Positions 34,559 through 45,768 of a stretch of DNA of 64,000 nucleotides are shown here, piece after piece; the stretch's first letter is position 1; each line of letters begins with the position of its first letter. Source of the stretch: Phycomyces blakesleeanus NRRL 1555(-). Lineage: Eukaryota; Mucoromycota; Mucoromycetes; Mucorales; Phycomycetaceae. The stretch spans positions 197,062-261,061 of the forward strand of contig NW_017265173.1 of the NCBI RefSeq assembly GCF_001638985.1, given 5' to 3'. Below the pieces are notes generated by a model, which was not told the origin of the DNA, did no database searches, and saw only the letters and a list, made by a program, of their open reading frames with translations. The position numbers and the translations under genes are program-made.

Positions 34559-35657
34559 ATGAATGTTAATAGCTTCTTGAATGATGCTGCAAACTTGCCA
34601 ACCAAAGCAGTAGAAAAACTGCGATTAGAATTGCAGCATAGAAAAGAATTCGAAATTAGCTTTGCTATAGAATTTAATTTGCAACAAAAGGTTGTTGAAA
34701 ACATGGCTGAAGCTGCCTATAATTTCAGCAATACTGTTTTGGGGCCCAAAAAGATTAAAAAAAATCTTTTTAATCTTTACACTAAGGAGATGAATAACAA
34801 GAGAAAACTTGACAATAATACAATTAACTGCATTGATTACAAGTAAAACAATAGTTTTGTAACAATTCGAAATATATTTTTAGGGTAAACTACATACACA
34901 AGGAAATCATTGACTTGTACAACTCAATGGGTCCTTTAGAAAAAAGCAGATATTACAAGATGACAAAAGAAGATTCCGCTACTCTTCACCAGGAATCTTC
35001 TGTCTCTGATGTCAAACGTGGTGCAAAATCCATATTGACCATCATAGACACAATGAAACTATTAATGAACTATGATAGTCTGTTTCTGTTCTGGGAGTCA
35101 GGCACCAGCTTCAGTCGAAAGATTGGCCGCCTCTTGTCAGGAGATACATCTTCTATATTTTTTAAGTGTATTGAGGAAGATGGCACTCTGAAGAGTTTCT
35201 TGGAAGCAATGGGAAACGTCGAAAGATGCCCAAGTAAGTATTATATAGTAGATGTATTATTTATTTTATCTTAATCTATTTTTCTGTCATAATGCAAAAA
35301 AAACAACCCGCAACCATTGCTGCCAACAACTTCAGGAATAAGATAAACACACGTTTGATAAGCTTGTTCAATGGTAAGTCTATAAAATATTAAAATTAAC
35401 ATTTACTTTATATTATCAATTTTTTAGAAGAAACCGGGGAAACAAGAAAATCTTTCCCTTGGAAAGCAATCAAAAACAAAAAAGGCACCATCAGAGCCAT
35501 TGGATGGCCAGAAAAGGTGCCTTTTGTGCCACTCAGTCTTATGAAAGATATTGAGAAAGAAATGTTAGTTGATGCCCTGGACAAAGGACTCATTTCTTTC
35601 TCTTGCTCTTTAGAGTGGGGCTTGACAAGCTTAATAAAAACATGTTTTTGTCTCTAA
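34559..35657 (+). pseudogene. HMG-box-like protein gene linked to KDZ transposase
   Basis: Exon 1 is 34559-34842 and exon 2 is 34884-35233 (joined through DYK|VNYIHKE). A third short exon ends at about 35373 and exon 4 is about 35428-35657. The N-terminal half has a run resembling an HMG box: LFNLYTKEMNNKRK, then YNSMGPLEKSRYYKMTKED. The C-terminal part has RKSFPWKAIKNKKG and IRAIGWPEKVPF. No AG acceptor fits before exon 3 (KKQPATIAANN frame), so splicing may be broken. HMG proteins bend DNA; a role as a transposition or targeting cofactor is inference. The match to HMG was made by eye and is weak. Confidence 0.5.
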
Positions 35658-37886
35658 CTTCTATAATTAATAATTTGTATGCTAAACTTGTGTGTACATC
35701 TTATCTGAAGGCTTTCCAGTGTTATACAATAGATTCTTGCTTTTACTATTTGTTGTGACGTTTTTTTATGTATTTTAATTTTCAAAACAAAAAAAATGAC
35801 TTCAAAATTTTTTCTTTCCTAATCTACTTTAATAATATACATGTTATAAGTATTTTAAGTAATAAATAAAATATTACCCTTTGCCATCATCATCATCTTG
35901 TAACATGTATCGAACACTTGATTGAATGGCCTCATAAATCTTGTCATAAACTTCTTATAATCATGCATAAACAGTTAAAGACAGATGAGAGCGCTAGTCA
36001 AGATAAATCAGCAATAGAAAACAACTACCTGATGATTTTATTTGAATATTAAGATCAACAAATAAACTTGGAGCAAGAATAGATATATATTAAAATTTAA
36101 GTCTTTGGAAGTAATGGTTTTGATAAACCATGCTTATATGACCTTCTGCTTTGCTTTACAAAAGATAGTATGTATTTTTAAAATAATCTTAAGGCTATCC
36201 TAAAAAAAATGTTTTTAATGCTTTGCTCAATTAGCTTTCTTTCCCAATAGTGTTAAGTTGCTTTTGATTCATCTAATGCTACTGCTTAGAATTATAAAAA
36301 CAATGTCATATAATTTATTTATTTTTGTAAGAGTATACTTTAAACTTTATTTTTTTTTCAAGCAAAAACAAAACAAAATCTAAGGAAGTATAATATATGT
36401 TTATACTGATGTCTTCGACAATAATGTTAATGATTTTTGGCGCTATAACTTTGCTTATAACAAATCTTCTTTCTTAAATAAAGTCCAGTTTTGCTTATCA
36501 ATTTTGTGAAGGAATCAACTCTGTAAAAATTGTATTTAATATTTATTTATCAATTACACTTCATCAAGAGCAGATATTAGCAAGTACGAGTTCTATAAAA
36601 CTAATACAGCTTGCCTTGAGTTTTATTGAAATTCTTTTAGCATCAAGTATTATTACTAAATAAGTAAAACAAAATACATCTTTATATAAAAAGCTAAAGG
36701 CGAAATATTACCAGTTCATAAGTTGGTTTTTACATACATCACTTATTAATTAATTGGCTTGTCTTATTGATTATATATTTATTCAATCCTAACATTTTAT
36801 TAATGTAGTCTATTACTTGCAAGAGAAATATCATTGCTAGCTTTATACAACAATTTAAATAATAACAATATTTATTTATTTATCTTTGATTTAACCAACT
36901 CTTTCTGTCCACCCTTGCCTTTAGTCTTCATGTTGTAATTTTTGGCCTAGTTTTATGAAAGCAACTAGCACCCTCCCCAATCTTTCTTAATCTATTCTTT
37001 CCAGATATTACAAAAGCTGATAGCTGCGAACAAAGTCCTTATCTTATACTTTTAAATATGCTTACTTCAAAAAAAACAAGCTGGTAATAACAAACACTAG
37101 TTATATACAATATTGTTTTATGACAATAATAATAATTATTATGTTTTGCTTGTTATTTTTGGAAAGAAAATAAAGTACATTTTATTAATAAAAGAAAATA
37201 TGAATTATTAAAAGTATAATTATTTTATTTGACAAACAGTGATCCTGAAATGCAGTAAGACTATCATGTTACTTTTCCAAATTAAGAAAACTACCATCCT
37301 TTATGTAAATAGCTAATGTAGAATCAATCATAAATTAAATTGCTAAAAGTACAAATCGGTTTGAATAGAGTAATTATGAAATATAACTCAAAGAACAGAG
37401 TTCAGAAGGGAGAGAAATGAAAAAGAAGATTGGAAAAACTTTGGATACAAATATCAAGTGAGTAAAATAAAGAGAAGGCTATAAATTTCACTCAGAACAA
37501 TTGAAGTTATAACAAAAAACGTACTGAGAAAAAGTAAATAGAATAAAATGAAAGAACAGGGTTTTGATTATATCAATTAGAACATACAATAAACATAAAA
37601 AAATAACATATCAGGCAAAAAAAAGAAAAACGTAAATAAGAGAAAAGAATATACAAAAAGAACGAAGGCTGTGGCTTAACATTGAGAAAATGTGACTTTG
37701 GATGTGACTATGCCAACATCTTACAGTGAAAATGAGTGGTTTCATAGTGAAAATGAGTGGAAAAAGTGGCTTGGTAAAAAATACTATAAAGCTATATTTT
37801 AACTACTCTATTCAAAACTTTTGCTATAGATTATTTGTTGTCACTTTTGACTATGATAGAAATAACCGAAGTTCGACTTTTGCCTG
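35658..37886. other. AT-rich stretch inside KDZ element, no gene seen
   Basis: It lies between the convergent HMG-like and KDZ genes. No ORFs above noise and no recognised repeat. Confidence 0.5.
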
Positions 37887-38476
37887 CACTACGGGAAAAA
37901 AAGTGGGGATTCCGCTGGGGATTCAGCTGGAGATTCAGCTTGAGATTGAGCTGGCGATTCTCGCGAATCGCAGTGGAATCTCTAGTTCCCTTTTAAGTAA
38001 TATATTTTAATCGCCGTTAGCTTATTGATGTTAGCTTTTATTCATATCCCACTATATTTACCTATCTGATATACCCTTATTTTAATTGGTAGTAAAAGAA
38101 TAGAAAAAGGTTTCTATTGGTATAAATGAAAGAAAAAAGTTTTTTAATTGGTAATAAAATATTATTTTGGTTTTTATAATTATTTTAATTGGATAAAATA
38201 CATTCTATCATAGTATATGCTTAAATTGTATTGGTCATTTCAACAAAAACATTCTCTTAAATGACTCTCATTTATATATATTTGGATTTGTTCACAGTTT
38301 TAATTGGGCAAAAAAGTTTTATTTCATAGAGGATTTTTATTTAAAAATGTTTTTATTGTTTGTTATAAAAAGAACAATTCTTTATTCATTAATTATATTG
38401 GCTAAATATCATTTGAATAATTTCATATTTTCATATTTAGTATACAGTTTATTATACCTACCTGATATGAACTTAC

Positions 38477-39074
38477 CAGAGAGGTGTTGCTTTCTACGGC
38501 TTCTCCATAACTGACTAACCTTTGTGATTGATGCCCAGTTTTTATGACATCTGGTAAAATCAATTCCATAATTCTTGAGCGCGTGTGAATGACTGACACA
38601 CATTCTGGTCTGGTCCTCTTGAGGGATAGATGTCCAGCTTGGATTGGGCCTGAGAATCTGAACAGACAAAAGAGCAGCAAGCTGATCACAAATATGCTTG
38701 GTGCAAGTGTTGATAGCTCCCTTGACTTCTGCGGTTGGACTTATTCCTAGGTCTTGCTCAATCATCTGTAATACATGATTGGAATTTATATTACAGATGT
38801 TTAGTACTGGTCTTGGGATAGAGTCAGTAGATATCTATTGTAGCTGATATTAATTGACAAGGCTTTAATTATTATAGTATTTACTTACATTGACAGAAGC
38901 TACAATAGTATTATTCGGGAGTTCTCGATCTTTCAATTCATTGCAAAGACTTGTTATTTCGAGTTGCATTGCATCTTGTTTTTTCTCCAATGCTTCTTGA
39001 CCATTCTTTAGAGAAATAAGCGCGTCTTGAAGGCCTTGAAATAACTGAATCACTGAATTATCTATATTATTCAT
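38477..39074 (-). CDS. Accessory gene of CACTA D1
   Basis: Exon 1 is 38889-39074 and exon 2 is 38477-38765, both phase-compatible with GT-AG boundaries. A further 3' exon was not found. The N-terminal 62 residues are a likely coiled coil (LISLKNGQEALEKKQDAMQL). Exon 2 has CTKHICDQLAALLSVQ and a basic WRSRRKQ near its end. It is open throughout, unlike most genes here. It is divergent from the transposase gene, 337 bp apart, probably sharing a promoter region. A degenerate copy exists in D2 (43321 onward). The family is unknown; it may be the functional equivalent of the accessory gene of A-C, which also starts with a coiled coil. Confidence 0.55.
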
Positions 39075-39411
39075 AATAGTAAAAAAAAAGTAATGAGTTT
39101 GTTATAGAAAAAGAAAGAAAGAGGAAAATTTTTCCCTAAAACTATTATTAGTTTCAAATCGTTAGCTCCAAATTATTAGTTTCAAATTACTTGTCCAAAT
39201 CTATTGGCTACTCTTGAAGAATTATTGATCTAGTAATTTTAGAATGATGGCATAGAGTTACCCCTTTAAGATTATGAGTGTACATTTGAATTATCCATGC
39301 CATTATTACATTGATATAATTAAGTATAAACATATTCATTCAGAAAGCAATTACTTCTACAATCACTTATATAACAAAAGTTCTTTTTATTTTTTTTACT
39401 TACTTCAAAAT

Positions 39412-42305
39412 ATGGTTCGAATCACAAAGATCTCCCCTCACAAATGCAGTTCCTGTCATTTGCCTTACAATAGCTCTTCAAATGCTACCAAATGTCGAGA
39501 TAGATGTCTTAAAAAGCTGGTAGATGCAGCTATCAATGGATCTTTCATCTAAGACGTTTCTCTCCCTGTTGAAATCCAGTCTATGCTAGCACCAGCCCCA
39601 AGCTTGATCGTTGAGTAAGCTTGTTAAAAACTAAAATACAAAAAGATAGATAATATATTAATTATCTGGATACTTTGGTAAACAAACAGTGGAGACATTA
39701 ATATGATCAGTGATGAAAATATGGATATCGTCGACAGAACTGAAAATGATGAGCCCATGGTAAGTTATAGATATATATAGTATAAAGCCATTATACTGAT
39801 TACTATTTACCTTATTAGAGTATGATGCTGATATGGAACATGATAATACCATAGAGGAATCAACTGCCATAGAAGAAATTGAAGATGAAACCGCACCTTT
39901 GGAGTTTGACTTCAGCCAACCTCTCCCCACTCCCAGTACCAATGATGCAAAGAACCTGGAATTTATTCAAATCGTCAAGGAGTTTGGCATTTCTTGTAAT
40001 GCCCATGAAAAGATTGTCAGCCACTTCAACGAGATTCTTGCTAGCTCTACAAGCACATATAGAGCATGCACACCTTACCTCGGTCAAGAGCTTCTGAAGT
40101 GTTTCTCCAGAATAGAGGAGAAGAAATATGACGTTTGCTGCAATGGCTGTATGTTGTTTGATGCAAATGAAACCGAGTGCTTGCATTGCAGTGAAGATCA
40201 CTACAAGAGTGCCCAAGACAATGGTACGTTGGTTCCTGCAAGAACCATGGTTCAACTTCCTCTGGGCACACAACTTGCTCTCTGTTTGGCCAACGATAGC
40301 ACCAGAACAGAGATGCGCTACTGTTACCATCACGAGCCAAGTCAAGATGGCACAAAGACTGATGTATTCGATGGTCAGGCCTACCAGTCTAAGAAGCATC
40401 TCTTCTTGGGAAGTGATGACATTGCAATTTCGCTGTCTGTGGATGGGTTTGCTCCTCACAATGTTCCCAGATCAGTAACAATTGTCCATGCCATCATCTT
40501 GAACTTGAATCCAATGATCCGGTATGAAAGAAAAATAATGGTCCAGCTTGCCATGATTCCTGGGCCCAAGGCACCCACTGACTTCTGGTTATTTATGAGA
40601 CCAATCGTCAGAGATCTCCGTGTGTTGCAGTCCGAAGGAATGATTGTCAAAACAGCCATGGAAACCATCAAGGCCAAGGTCCACATGTTAATGGCAACGG
40701 GTGATATCCCAGCTCTGGCAAAGCTAGCATGTCATGTTGGCCACATGAGCAAAGATGGCTGCAGAATCTGCCATGTTGTTGGTCAATCTCCTGGCCACGG
40801 TCAGTGTTTCCGTATGTCACCAGCCACTGCCCTACGTACACTGGGGAGCTTCCATGATTTCCGTGAGGCAGACAAGTCCAGCCAAAGAGGACTTACAGGG
40901 CAATCACCACTGGCAACATTGGATGCATTCTCCGGGCCATATTTCTTCGCCTTGGATGAAATGCATAGTATCTGCCATGGTGTAGCAAAACAGGTCTGGG
41001 GGCTCGTCACTGGCAAGTATGGAAAAAAACATCTGCTTGTTCTCTCTGTTGGAGTCCAGAAAGAGATAGGTGCAGCAATGGTATCGACAAGGAAAACGAT
41101 CCCTACATTGTTTCATGGTGCTTGGAGAGACATATCAAAGAATGCAGGATACTTTAAGGCAGTAGACTGGGCAGACTTCCTTCTGTTCGTTGTTCTGACT
41201 CTAGTAGCAGAGCGGATAAGAAATATATCTGCACGGAAGACATTGCTTGGCCTTGTACAAGTGTGCAATTTACTCATGAGCTGGGAGTTATCAGCAGAGG
41301 AACAAGCCTCAATAAAAAGGTATATTAAATATCATTATTTGTTATTCTTTTTTAAAAATATATACTAACTTCTATCTTAGAGAACTTGTTGAATGGAACG
41401 TGTACCTTGAGACTCTGCTTGCCGAGGACAAGGTCGATCTTAAGGTTGTCACCATTAACCAGCACCTCTTACAACACTACCCAGATATGATTGAAGCATT
41501 TGGCCCGCCGAGATCAGACAGTGCTAGATTGGTAGAAAGAGCAATTGGCGAGTACTCTAATGCCATTAAGAGTAACTCTGCCATCAGAACCAACACTGGC
41601 AATATCATGCTTGGCTTGGCACAGACCAGACAGGTAGAGCACACAAAGGCATATATAGCAGCAAGACCGCGAGCAGCAAGACTTCTTGCATATGAAGATT
41701 CCTCTGCTGGTTGGCCAATGATGGGTGAAGGTGAACGTGTTGGTGCTGGGTCTGATATTGAGTTCTGGGGGCCTTTGAGGAATAGAACGATTTGAGATAG
41801 TTTTGAAGGCATTTCATGTCTTTCAAAACTTCTTGAAGACTTTTATGAATCAAAGGGGGAAGAGTGTAGCATGATTGAAGCAGCTATACAAACTAGCTGC
41901 AAGGCATTTGTCAATGGTTGTGTGATTGACTCTGCGTTCGACCAAAATTGTGTAAGAGAGGCACATAACATCAGATTACAGATTCAGGTTGATGAGAACC
42001 GCAACATTGGGCAGAACTACTCTCCAATCTATAAGGATTTCTTTGGGAAGGTTGTCGTTTTCTTTGAGCACAAGCTCAACAACAAGAGGTGGCCACTTGC
42101 TCTTGTCCAGGTATATGCTATCCATGAAACAAATGGAATTCCTGTTGTGACAAATGTACCTGCGAAGCCAAAGGTTGTTCATCTGGCTGATGTAAAAGAG
42201 CTGGTTAGCTTGATGGTATCTACAGCCACTAATGGATGGTATATTGTCTGGCCGAAACTGAACCGTGGGCCAAAATTGTTGCTTGGTTGTCATGCAGACA
42301 TATAA
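39412..42305 (+). pseudogene. Tnp2-like transposase of CACTA D1
   Basis: Exons 39412-39614, 39690-39759, 39821-41319 and 41381-42305 give 899 codons. The N-terminus has a Cys cluster (CSSCHLPYN then CRDRC). The core resembles the tnp2 layout: ISLSVDGFAPHNVPR, then LAMIPGPKAPTDF, then TGDIPALAKLACHVG with CRICH, then FALDEMHSICHGVAKQ. C-terminal parts include HYPDMIEAFGPPR and SPIYKDFFGKVVVFFEH. Two in-frame stops, TAA at 39550-39552 (exon 1) and TGA at 41793-41795, are the only lesions seen, so inactivation is recent. It would act on the CACTACGGGAAA ends of D1 and D2. Confidence 0.82.
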
Positions 42306-42637
42306 TTTGTTTTTTTTTGTGTAATACATTTTTTTTTCGAATTGTCTTAACTTTTTGCTGGGAAGATAAAATATGTTTAGATATTTTTCTCTCTTTTACC
42401 TCTGACTTTTAATAGTTATCAGTTGCAATCTACATCTACTAAAAATGTAAAATCTGTAGTTAAAATGTACTTTTGTCTATCAGGAGATTTAATTTTTGAT
42501 GTTCAATTTGTCTTTTGTCAACCTTTTCAAAAAACAGAGACTTTCTTGTTTCATTTTGAATTTTTGATGATTTTTTAATTATTATAGACCGAAAAGAAAG
42601 TCACAAATTCGAAAATCCCAAGTTTTTTCCCATAGTG

Positions 42638-42830
42638 CTGAAGCATTTTTTTGTATTTTTTTTTACAAAAAAAAAAGAAATCTTTTGAATATTTAATGAA
42701 TTGCTTTATACTATTTATTCTTTATAAATATCTTAATGTTATGCGAAATACAATTATATTTTTTTAAAGTAAAATAAAATAAAATAGCAAAAAAAACATA
42801 TGTTATTTATGTAAACAGAGTTAAACAGTT
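42638..42830. other. Short spacer between D1 and D2
   Basis: About 190 bp of AT-rich sequence of the host KDZ element. No feature was seen. Confidence 0.5.
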
Positions 42831-44511
42831 CACTACGAGAAAAAACTCGGGATTTTCGAATTAGTGACTTTCTTTTTGGTCTATAATAATTAAAAATTCA
42901 CCAAAAATTCAAAATGAAATAAGAAAGTCTCTGTTTTTTGAAGAAGTTGATAAAAAGCAAATTGACCACCGAAAATTAAATCTCCTGATAGACAAAAGTG
43001 CATTTTAACTATAGACTTTACATTTTTAGTAAGTGTTTATTGCAATTGATGGCTATTACAAGTCAGAAGTAAAGAGAAAGAAAATATCAAACTTTTATTA
43101 CTTGAATAAAATATGTGAAGATAATTCAAAGATACGCTAAAAAATTAGAATAGGGAAGTGTATGTCATCATTGTAAAATTACTATATTGATATTTCATAT
43201 CAAAGAGTAACCAATACATTTGTACAAAATATATGACGCTAATGACGACTTAGAAAATTTTTCTTTCTTGTTCTTTCTTTTGTTCATAACAAACTCTGAC
43301 GCCGAATTTTTATTATTATCATGAATAATTAAGAAGATTCAGTAATTTATCTGCTTCAAGGTATGCGAGAAACACTTTGGGATATACAAGAAATGCTTAT
43401 TATTTTGCAGAAGGGCCAAAAAGCACTCTAAAAGCAACAGGCATTCTACGACTGGAGATTTCTGAACTACCTAATAACATAAATGAATACACACTTGAGA
43501 AGCCCACCCCAGACTATGATGTAAGAAATAATGAAGCAAAGAAAAACATATAAGCTAATGTAAAGCAATATAGTTCTTTGATGTCCTAATCTCGAGATTA
43601 ATGCTTGTATTAAAACTATAACTTTGAAACACGACTTTAAAATGATGAGTCATGTTCTTGGTTTAACTCAACAAGAAAAACAAAACAACTATTAACACGT
43701 TCATGTCTTATATGTAATGAAATGGCCGTCTATCTTTCTGTACAATCTTTAAAAATAAATCCAAATACGATGTCTATCTCAAGAAAACAAGGGCATAATG
43801 TGCGCCAAACATGTGTGTCTACTTAAACAAAGTTGCGTCGGCTTTACCACATGTCACAAAAACTGGATATTTGTTGCAAAAGTCTTTCAGTCATAGAAAA
43901 ACCGCGTGAAGGAAAGAACTCGTAAGTTCATGTCAGGTAGGTATAATAAATTGTATACTTAATATGAAAACATGAAATTATTCAAATGATATTTAGCCAA
44001 TACAATTAATGAATAAAGAATTGTCTTTTTTATAACAATTAATAAAAGTATTTTTAAATAAAAATCCTCCATGATATGAAACTTTTTTACCCAATTAAAA
44101 TTGTGAACAAATCAGAATATATATAAATGAGGGCCATTTGAGAGAATGTTTCTGTTGAAATGACCAATACCATTGAAGCATATACAATAATAGAATGTAT
44201 TTTATCCAATTAAAATAATTATAAAAACCAAAATAATATTTTATTACCAATTTAAGAACTTCTTTTTTCATTCTTACCAATAGAAATCTTTTTATATTTT
44301 TTTTCCTACCAATGAAAATAAGGTTATAGCAGATGGATAAATATAGCGGGATATGAATAAAACCTAATATCAATAAGTCAACGGCGATTAAAATATATTA
44401 CTTAAAAGGGAACTAGAGATTCCACTGCGATTCACAAGAATCGCCAGCTCAATCCCAAGCTGAATCTCCAGCTGAATCCCCAGTGGAATCCCCACTTTTT
44501 TTCCCGTAGTG
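42831..44511 (-). mobile_element. CACTA element D2, inverted internally deleted copy of D1 family
   Basis: A 1,681-bp element with ends CACTACGAGAAAAAACTCGG (the transposase-side end in D1) and, read inward from the right, CACTACGGGAAAAAAAGTGG (the accessory-side end). A perfect GTT duplication lies at 42828-42830 and 44512-44514. Bases 43124-44511 align with the reverse complement of 37887-39290, and 42831-43100 align with the reverse complement of 42365-42637. The whole transposase gene is missing, so D2 is a non-autonomous deletion derivative. Confidence 0.9.
43321..43960 (+). pseudogene. Accessory gene remnant in CACTA D2
   Basis: It matches the D1 accessory gene. The start MNN is followed by a TAA, then DSVIYLLQGMRETLWDIQ, LILQKGQKALKATGILRLEI and ELPNNIN, aligned with DNSVIQLFQGLQDALISL and ELPNNTI of D1. 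The second part around 43840-43930 is recognisable only at nucleotide level (CCAGTTTTTGTGACATGTGG, complement strand). It is degenerate and not expressible. Confidence 0.7.
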
Positions 44512-44514
44512 GTT

Positions 44515-44780
44515 AGATACAAATAAAACAAGATAATTTTCAACATCATAACTTCCTGAATAAGAAATGCTATTTACTTGCTTTTGAAAAGAATAAAATA
44601 AAATATAAAGCATGCAAGATACTAATGAAACTACATAAAAACTTGATATTTTATTATCTCAAAATAAGTATGTAGTTATGTGTATTATGGAATTAATTAC
44701 TAATAGACTCTAATGATATAAGCAATATATATATATATTACAGAAATAAGTAAAATAAAATCTTGAAACATAAAACATGT
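44515..44780. other. AT-rich spacer, no gene seen
   Basis: The remaining KDZ-element sequence between D2 and a solo LTR. It contains a short (TA)n run near 44740. Confidence 0.4.
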
Positions 44781-45411
44781 TGTTGTGGGGAGAAAATAGA
44801 GCAAAATATAATATAGACGAAAGAATTCGTGAGAACTTGTATAGGTTGTTTATTTCAAAAGAAAAGTAAAGAATGATAAAATTCGATTGTCTTTCTACAT
44901 GGAACTATCTACTGATATTTATATGTTTTTCTAATTTGTAATTCAGTGTGTGCTTAAGTAATCTTTATCACGATGAGTCATCTTCCAGGAGCATTGTTCT
45001 TCTGGAAAGATCCGGAAAGACCAATTGATATGATACTTCTCCAGTCAAATCAGTCCAAGAGTTTTGGTAAAGAAGAGCATTTATGCTATTGGTAATATTT
45101 TAGTATTCTGACCCAGATACTCGGGTAATGTTTCATAATATTAAATAGTTGTAGTTGTAGTCTCTCAATTAAGTATTTGTATAATAAAAGAAATATGTAG
45201 ATGAAATATAGTGATGCCATATATATAATGTATATGTATTTGTATATCCCATGTCATGGTGATAATAATAAATAATCAATTATGTGTATGATGATCTGTG
45301 TATTAGATAATATCATAAAGGGAGATCCGTTTGACTGGAATAGCTGAGGATATTATTTTATCCTTCAGTCTTACTCTCAGATTCAGCAGTAATCAATACT
45401 CATTCACAACA
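44781..45411 (+). mobile_element. Solo LTR, family b (631 bp)
   Basis: Starts TGTTGTGGGGAG and ends ATTCACAACA. A perfect CATGT duplication lies at 44776-44780 and 45412-45416. It is nearly identical to 2610-3240. No internal sequence. Confidence 0.93.
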
Positions 45412-45768
45412 CATGTATTTAAAATAGACAATTTTTTTTACTTCTTGATTAAATGTAGAAAACAAGAAGTATACTTCAAACAATAAAAATCAAGCTGTCA
45501 GCTTCTCTATAATTTTATGATATTTTTACTTGTAAAAGCTATTAAAGCATTTTTCAGATTTGAAAGAAAATTATTATTATTATTATTAAAAAAAAATTAA
45601 AAAAAAAGAAGAAAAGAAAAAAAAAACGGGTGGGAGTTTGTGTTATTCTAGGGAAAAGAAACTTACCTTAGTTATCAACTTTAAATGCTAACAAATAAAC
45701 TGAATAGACTTTTTACAATAATAGAGTAACTTACCATATATTGCTTCAGACTCAAATATGTTATTGTG
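45412..45768. other. Spacer downstream of KDZ gene
   Basis: AT-rich 3' flank of the KDZ transposase gene with an A/T-homopolymer stretch at about 45590-45625. No gene was seen. Confidence 0.4.

Larger units (their letters stand above)
37887..42637 (+). mobile_element. CACTA element D1 (Tnp2-type, second family)
   Basis: A 4,751-bp element with ends CACTACGGGAAAAAAAGTGG and, read inward, CACTATGGGAAAAAACTTGG. A perfect CTG duplication lies at 37884-37886 and 42638-42640. It carries a minus-strand accessory gene and a plus-strand transposase gene, divergently arranged. The ends differ from those of elements A-C (CACTG), and the genes are only distantly similar, so this is a separate family. 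Confidence 0.92.

Noticed and set aside
37887..44511. A single giant-TIR (1.4 kb) transposon
   Set aside because: Separate 3-bp duplications and inner CACTA ends show two independent elements, D1 and D2.
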